Assembly (NCBI GenBank): GCA_902463835.1
Contig: CABQGZ010000066.1
Coordinates: forward strand, 1 to 10,763
DNA length: 10,763 nucleotides
Reading direction: 5' to 3'
DNA from: an uncultured Lachnospiraceae bacterium
GTDB lineage: Bacteria > Bacillota > Clostridia > Lachnospirales > Lachnospiraceae
Shown here: one piece after another, positions 6,394 to 10,763 of the stretch
Numbering within the stretch: the stretch's first letter is position 1
Layout: each line of letters opens with the position of its first letter
Translations under genes and position numbers: made by a program
Notes under the pieces: model-generated
What the model was told of the DNA's origin: nothing
The model's input: the letters and a program-made list of their open reading frames with translations, nothing else
The model's database searches: none

Positions 6394-7359
6394 ATGGCAG
6401 AGAAAATTGTGATTCCGGTCGTAGCAGCCTTTGCAATCACGGCATTGCTGGGGCCTGTGATAATTCCCTTTTTGAGAAAACTGAAGGTAGGGCAGACCGA
6501 GCGAAAGGAACTGGAATCCCATTTAAAGAAAAATGGAACGCCCACCATGGGAGGCTTGATGATTCTGGCGGGAATCATCGTCACATCCCTGTTCTATATC
6601 AAGGATTATCCGAAGATCATTCCGGTGCTCTTTGTGACAGTTGGCTTTGGTATCATCGGATTTTTAGATGATTATCTCAAGGTGGTGCTGAAGCGTTCCG
6701 ACGGCCTCCTTCCGTGGCAGAAGATGCTGTGTCAGATTGTGGTGACTGGAATTTTCGTGTTCTACATGCACGAATTTACGGATGTGTCCTTAAAAATGCT
6801 GATTCCGTTCACCGGAGGATTTGAGAAGGGCATGTATCTGGATCTGGGATGGATTGCCATCCCTGTGATGTTTCTGGCTGTGATCGGAACCGTGAACGGC
6901 GCTAATTTTACAGACGGGCTGGATGGTCTGGCCTCCAGCGTCACTGTGCTGATTGCCACATTTTTCACCGTGGTAGCCATCGGAACAGACAGCGGTATGG
7001 AGCCCATCACCTGTGCGGTAGTGGGGGCGCTTCTGGGCTTTTTGCTCTTCAATGTATATCCGGCAAGCGTCTTTATGGGGGATACCGGATCCCTGGCACT
7101 GGGAGGCTTTGTGGCTTCTACCGCATATATGATGCAGATGCCCATATTTATCCTGATCGTAGCGCTGATCTACTGGGTGGAGATATTTTCCGTGATCATT
7201 CAGGTGACTTATTTTAAGAAAACGGGAGGAAAGCGGATCTTCCGTATGGCACCCATCCACCATCACTTTGAGTTGGGCGGCTGGTCAGAGACCAGGGTGG
7301 TGGCAGTGTTTTCCATTACAACGGCGATCTTATGCCTGATCGCACTGCTGGGGATCTGA
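6394..7359 (+). CDS. mraY: Phospho-N-acetylmuramoyl-pentapeptide-transferase MraY
   Basis: MraY (321 residues) is the polytopic membrane enzyme that transfers phospho-MurNAc-pentapeptide from UDP to undecaprenyl phosphate, making lipid I. Conserved cytoplasmic-face motifs are clear: NGTPTMGG (47-54), FLDDYLK with the Asp pair 92-93, NFTDGLDGLA (171-180), FMGDTGSLALGG with Asp230, and APIHHHFE with His289-291. About ten hydrophobic segments fit the family fold. ATG 6394 has GAGGTG at 6381-6386. It sits behind its own predicted promoter and directly precedes murD; murE and murF, which lie near mraY in many clusters, are absent here. Confidence 0.98.
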   Translation: MAEKIVIPVVAAFAITALLGPVIIPFLRKLKVGQTERKELESHLKKNGTPTMGGLMILAGIIVTSLFYIKDYPKIIPVLFVTVGFGIIGFLDDYLKVVLKRSDGLLPWQKMLCQIVVTGIFVFYMHEFTDVSLKMLIPFTGGFEKGMYLDLGWIAIPVMFLAVIGTVNGANFTDGLDGLASSVTVLIATFFTVVAIGTDSGMEPITCAVVGALLGFLLFNVYPASVFMGDTGSLALGGFVASTAYMMQMPIFILIVALIYWVEIFSVIIQVTYFKKTGGKRIFRMAPIHHHFELGGWSETRVVAVFSITTAILCLIALLGI

Positions 7360-7410
7360 TTCAAAACAGTAAAATGCCAGAGCAGTTAGTAGAGAGAAAA
7401 AGGAGCAGTT

Positions 7411-8778
7411 ATGGACTGGACAGAAAAAAGGTTTCTTGTATTTGGAACAGGAATCAGCGGGATTGCAGCCGCAACGCTTTTGAAAAAGAAAAAATGCAGT
7501 GTGGTTTTGTATGATACTAACCCAGGGCTTGATAGAGACAAGGTGCGCGCGCAGTCTCCACTTCTGGAGGAGGTTCCCATTCTTTTGGGGGAGCTTTTGG
7601 AGCGGGAGATGGATGAGATTGACATCGCGGTGCTGAGCCCCGGTGTGCCCACGGATCTGCCTGTGGTAGACAAGATGCGGGAGAAAAAGATTGCCGTCTG
7701 GGGTGAGATTGAGCTGGGGTACGTGTTTGGAAAGGGGAAGGTTTTAGCCATTACTGGAACGAACGGAAAGACTACTACCACCACACTTTTGGGCGAAATA
7801 TTAAAGGCGGCCTGTGAGGACGTCAAGGTGGTGGGCAACATCGGGATACCCTATACCAGCGTGGCAGCGGAAACGACGGATCAAACAGCCACTGCGGCGG
7901 AGATCAGCAGCTTCCAGCTGGAGACGATACATAGCTTTTGCCCCCAGGTCAGCGCAATTTTGAATATTACGCCGGATCACCTGAACCGTCATCACACCAT
8001 GGAGAATTATAGAAAAGCCAAGCTGGATATCACAAAAAATCAGGGGCCGGAGCAAACCTGTGTGCTGAATTATGAGGATCAGGTGCTGCGGGAATTCGGG
8101 AAAATGATTCCCGCCAGGGTAGTGTGGTTTTCCAGTCGAAGAAAGCTGCCGGAGGGGCTGTACCTGGAGGGTGATGAGATCCGATATGCCTGCAGGGGAG
8201 TGGAGAGCCTTGTGTGTGATGTGAAGGACCTAAAGATCATTGGCCGGCACAATTATGAGAATGTTATGGCAGCTGCGGCTATGGCCTTAAGCTTTGGAAT
8301 ATCCCTGGATATTATCCATGAGGTGCTGATCCGCTTTCGGGCGGTGGAGCACAGAATCGAATACGTCACCGAAAAGCGGGGGATCCGCTTCTACAACGAT
8401 TCCAAGGGAACCAATCCGGATGCCGCCATTCAGGCAATCAGGGCGATGCAGTGGCCCACGCTGCTGATCGGCGGAGGCTACGACAAGGGATCCGAGTATG
8501 ACACCTGGATCCAGGCCTTTGACGGTAAGGTGAAGAAGCTGGTGCTTCTGGGAGCCACCAGGGAGAAGATTGCAGATACTGCAGCGGCTCTGGGCTTTCC
8601 CCAAAAGGATATTTTGTTTGCAGACAGCCTTTTGGAGGCAGTCGACATGTGTTATGCAAACGCAGAAAAAGGAGACGCGGTACTTCTGTCCCCCGCCTGT
8701 GCCAGCTGGGGCATGTTCAAGAATTATGAGGAGCGGGGCGACATGTTCAAAGAAATAGTAAGAGAGCTTGAGGAGTGA
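7411..8778 (+). CDS. murD: UDP-N-acetylmuramoyl-L-alanine--D-glutamate ligase MurD
   Basis: MurD (455 residues) is the cytoplasmic ATP-dependent ligase that adds D-glutamate to UDP-MurNAc-L-Ala. The N-terminal Rossmann-like domain begins with FGTGISG (11-17). The ATP loop is GTNGKTT (116-122). NITPDHLNRH (185-194) and YRKAK with Lys204 (likely the carbamylated lysine of the family) lie in the central domain. The C-terminal domain has EHRIE (313-317), NDSKGTN (329-335) and LSPACASW (426-433). DSKGTNPDAA is characteristic of MurD among Mur ligases. ATG 7411 has AGGAG at 7401-7405. The gene ends only 4 nt before ftsW, whose ribosome site lies inside the last murD codons. Confidence 0.98.
   Translation: MDWTEKRFLVFGTGISGIAAATLLKKKKCSVVLYDTNPGLDRDKVRAQSPLLEEVPILLGELLEREMDEIDIAVLSPGVPTDLPVVDKMREKKIAVWGEIELGYVFGKGKVLAITGTNGKTTTTTLLGEILKAACEDVKVVGNIGIPYTSVAAETTDQTATAAEISSFQLETIHSFCPQVSAILNITPDHLNRHHTMENYRKAKLDITKNQGPEQTCVLNYEDQVLREFGKMIPARVVWFSSRRKLPEGLYLEGDEIRYACRGVESLVCDVKDLKIIGRHNYENVMAAAAMALSFGISLDIIHEVLIRFRAVEHRIEYVTEKRGIRFYNDSKGTNPDAAIQAIRAMQWPTLLIGGGYDKGSEYDTWIQAFDGKVKKLVLLGATREKIADTAAALGFPQKDILFADSLLEAVDMCYANAEKGDAVLLSPACASWGMFKNYEERGDMFKEIVRELEE
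8770..8775 (+). promoter_or_regulatory. Ribosome binding site deciding the ftsW start
   Basis: GAGGAG lies in the last two sense codons of murD, 7 nt before ATG 8783. An in-frame TTG at 8768 would give a five-residue longer protein, but it overlaps this site and has no ribosome site of its own. The arrangement suggests translational coupling of ftsW to murD. Confidence 0.8.
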
Positions 8779-8782
8779 AAAA

Positions 8783-9961
8783 ATGAGCTTAAAGCGTGGG
8801 GGAGCCAACAGGAGTGATGAAAAGCGCTTGACACGTAGAGGAGCAGCCGGCAGGCAGGAGAGTACAGAACGAAAAAAGGTGCGCTACTTCGATTACAGCC
8901 TTTTGTTTTTAGTGATATTTCTGGTGTGTTTTGGCCTTGTGATGCTGTACAGTACCAGCTCTTACAATGCGCAGCTGAAATTCGGTGACGCGGCCTGGTA
9001 TCTGAAAAAGCAGATTTTTGCCACAGGCTTAGGCTTTGTGGCGATGATGATTGTCTCCCGCATCGACTATCATGTCTGGAAGTACTTCTGGTTTCTGGCG
9101 TACGCCGCAGGCTTTGGATTGTGCCTCCTTGTTATGTTTGTGGGGGAGGATATCAAGGGATCCCGCCGCTGGCTGGAGATTGGGCCCTTGTCCTTTCAGC
9201 CCTCGGAGCTTGCGAAGCTCGCCATGATCGTATTCTTAGCCACGGTTATCAGCAAAATGCCAAAGCAGATGGGAAAATTCTCAGCGCTGGTGAAGGTGAT
9301 GCTCCTTGCCCTTCCTATGGTGGGCATTGTTGCGGCTGAGAACCTGAGCACGGCCATTATCATCCTTGGAATTGCCATCGCGCTGGTGTTTGTCTCCAGC
9401 CCCAAGTATCTGCAGTTCATCGCTATGGGGGGCGGCGTGATCATAGTAGGCGCCGTATTTATCCTTGCGGAACGGTATCGGATGGATCGTCTCAAGATCT
9501 GGCTGGAGCCGGAGAAATATGAAAAGGGGTTTCAGACGCTGCAGGGCTTGTACGCCATCGGCTCCGGCGGAATCTTTGGCAAAGGACTGGGTGCCAGCAT
9601 GCAGAAGCTTGGATTTGTGCCGGAGGCCCAGAATGACATGATATTCTCCATCATTTGTGAGGAACTGGGACTGTTTGGCGCAATCTGCGTGATCCTGCTG
9701 TTTCTCCTGCTGATCTGGCGGTTCATGGTGATAGCCAACAATGCGCCGGATTTATATGGGGCGCTGGTTGTCACCGGCATTATGGCCCATATTGCCATAC
9801 AGGTGATCCTGAATATTGCAGTTGTGACAAACACAATTCCAAATACAGGAATCTCCCTTCCCTTTATCAGCTACGGAGGTACCTCTGTACTGTTTTTGAT
9901 GGCGGAGATGGGGCTTGCGCTCAGCGTGTCCCGGGGAATTCAATTTGAGGAGGAGTCGTAA
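8783..9961 (+). CDS. ftsW: SEDS peptidoglycan glycosyltransferase FtsW/SpoVE
   Basis: A 392-residue SEDS-family integral membrane protein (about ten membrane segments) that polymerises lipid II into glycan strands together with a class B PBP. After a basic cytoplasmic tail (about residues 1-35) come the family signatures: GSRRWLEIGPLSFQPSELAK (126-145), ENLSTA (186-191), the large-loop PEAQNDMIFSIICEELG block (280-296) with Asp285 at the position of the catalytic aspartate, and the C-terminal PNTGISLPFISYGGTS (353-368). The start is ATG 8783, chosen for the GAGGAG 7 nt upstream. Sequence alone does not separate vegetative FtsW from sporulation SpoVE; two class B PBPs in the same cluster could both be its partners. 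It starts 4 nt after murD. Confidence 0.95.
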   Translation: MSLKRGGANRSDEKRLTRRGAAGRQESTERKKVRYFDYSLLFLVIFLVCFGLVMLYSTSSYNAQLKFGDAAWYLKKQIFATGLGFVAMMIVSRIDYHVWKYFWFLAYAAGFGLCLLVMFVGEDIKGSRRWLEIGPLSFQPSELAKLAMIVFLATVISKMPKQMGKFSALVKVMLLALPMVGIVAAENLSTAIIILGIAIALVFVSSPKYLQFIAMGGGVIIVGAVFILAERYRMDRLKIWLEPEKYEKGFQTLQGLYAIGSGGIFGKGLGASMQKLGFVPEAQNDMIFSIICEELGLFGAICVILLFLLLIWRFMVIANNAPDLYGALVVTGIMAHIAIQVILNIAVVTNTIPNTGISLPFISYGGTSVLFLMAEMGLALSVSRGIQFEEES

Positions 9962-10031
9962 AAGTTGAAACGCCCTGATTGCATTGCAGCGATGCGGTAT
10001 CGGCGGAGAGGAGGCTTATGGTGAGAAAAAT
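9962..10031 (+). other. ftsW-ftsQ junction with strong Shine-Dalgarno sites and short overlapping reading frames
   Basis: Two strong purine sites lie around this gap. GAGGAGGAG (9947-9955, end of ftsW) is 9 nt before TTG 9965, which opens a 19-codon frame ending at TGA 10022-10024. AGGAGG (10009-10014) is 3 nt before ATG 10018 and 6 nt before GTG 10021, which open a 5- or 4-codon frame ending at TGA 10033-10035 and overlapping the ftsQ ATG. No protein similarity is recognised in either frame. They may be translational coupling devices or chance, and no product is claimed. Confidence 0.3.
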
Positions 10032-10763
10032 ATGATAAGAGAAAAAAGAAAATGCAAAAAAAAGAGAAAAGCCTTGGGCCTTGCATTTTTAACGCTGCTG
10101 CTGATATTGGCGATAGCGGCGTTGATCGTGGTGAAGGTGTTTACTGTAGAAAAGGTGGTGGTGACGGGAAATGAACACTACAAAGATGAGGTGATCCGGG
10201 AGCTGGTCTTAAATGACAAGTATTCCTGGAACACGCTCTACGTATATTTGAAATACCGATTTCAGGAGCCGGCGGAAATTCCCTTTGTGGATACCATGGA
10301 GGTTCAGATGAAACTGCCGCATACGATAGAGATCCATGTGTATGAAAAAGGACTTTTGGGCTATGTGTACCTGGAAAGTCTGGGACAGAATGCCTATATT
10401 GACAAGGACGGGTTTGTGATAGAGACCTCCTCTGAGATAATCGAAGGGGTTCCAAGAATCTCGGGACTTCAGGTGGATTCGGTGGTGTTGTATGAGAAGC
10501 TGCCCATCCAGAGCAAGCACGTATTGAAGAACCTCTTGTCCCTGACCCAGACGCTGAAGAAGTACGAGCTTGTGCCGGACAATATCATCTACGGCACGGA
10601 CAAGTCTTATGTGCTGGAATACGGATCGGTGAAGGTACGGATGGGAGCGGCGGAGCATTTCAACGAAAAGGTGCTGCGGCTGGCGAAGATCATGCCGAAT
10701 CTGGAGGGAATGAGTGGTACGTTACACCTGGAAAGCTGGACAGAAAACACCACAGATATCACA
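10032..10763 (+). CDS. ftsQ: Cell division protein FtsQ/DivIB (3' end outside window)
   Basis: The open frame runs to the window end with 244 codons and no stop, so the gene is partial only because of the window. The topology is that of FtsQ/DivIB: a lysine/arginine-rich cytoplasmic start (1-13), one membrane helix (about 14-36), then an extracytoplasmic POTRA-like domain starting with FTVEKVVVTGN (37-47) and containing LPHTIEIHVYEK (95-106), followed by a beta-rich domain with AYIDKDGFVI (121-130). FtsQ/DivIB binds FtsL and FtsB/DivIC and helps assemble the divisome. ATG 10032 is the only ATG that fits the signal-anchor, but its own ribosome site is poor; the strong AGGAGG is 17 nt upstream and serves an overlapping minicistron better. 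An in-frame TTG at 9984 is an unlikely alternative. Confidence 0.9.
   Translation, partial: MIREKRKCKKKRKALGLAFLTLLLILAIAALIVVKVFTVEKVVVTGNEHYKDEVIRELVLNDKYSWNTLYVYLKYRFQEPAEIPFVDTMEVQMKLPHTIEIHVYEKGLLGYVYLESLGQNAYIDKDGFVIETSSEIIEGVPRISGLQVDSVVLYEKLPIQSKHVLKNLLSLTQTLKKYELVPDNIIYGTDKSYVLEYGSVKVRMGAAEHFNEKVLRLAKIMPNLEGMSGTLHLESWTENTTDIT

Noticed and set aside
8768..8782. TTG 8768 as the start of ftsW, overlapping murD
   Set aside because: The codons overlap the GAGGAG site that best serves ATG 8783, and no ribosome site precedes TTG 8768.
10056..10064. A8G slippery-type run (A AAA AAG) near the start of ftsQ
   Set aside because: It lies in a lysine/arginine-rich anchor region that explains the A content, with no downstream stimulatory structure seen.

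Overview
This window is a division and cell wall (dcw) cluster from a low-to-mid GC, endospore-forming Firmicute. The protein sequences look most like the Clostridia, probably Lachnospiraceae. That assignment is inferred from protein style, Shine-Dalgarno strength and the presence of Spo0E-like and SpoVD-like proteins, not from a database search. All genes are on the + strand.

Positions 1-315 hold a separate small transcription unit: a 55-residue Spo0E-like phosphatase gene with a TTG start (84-251), closed by a strong intrinsic terminator (271-314). One base after the T-tract begins a sigma-A promoter (316-344). It is followed by five tandem 10-nt repeats (352-401) of the type bound by the MraZ repressor, then mraZ (439-870).

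From there the order is mraZ - rsmH - ftsL - class B PBP (ftsI/pbpB position) - class B PBP (spoVD position) - mraY - murD - ftsW/spoVE - ftsQ/divIB, with ftsQ cut off by the window end. This matches the Bacillus subtilis order except that no murE, murF, murG, murC or murB is interleaved. A second good sigma-A promoter (6326-6354) lies directly upstream of mraY, so the mraY-murD-ftsW-ftsQ part probably has its own transcription start.

Together the genes cover the lipid-linked and cytoplasmic steps of peptidoglycan precursor synthesis (MraY, MurD), septal glycan polymerisation and crosslinking (FtsW with the class B PBPs), the FtsL/FtsQ divisome scaffold, 16S rRNA methylation (RsmH) and feedback transcriptional control (MraZ). 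The Spo0E homologue and the SpoVD-like PBP tie the locus to sporulation.

I do not see an unknown system here. The points most worth a second look are the regulatory architecture (MraZ boxes, mraY promoter), a KTG-to-KTA change in the second PBP, matching cysteine pairs in both PBPs, and an odd translation-initiation region ahead of ftsQ.
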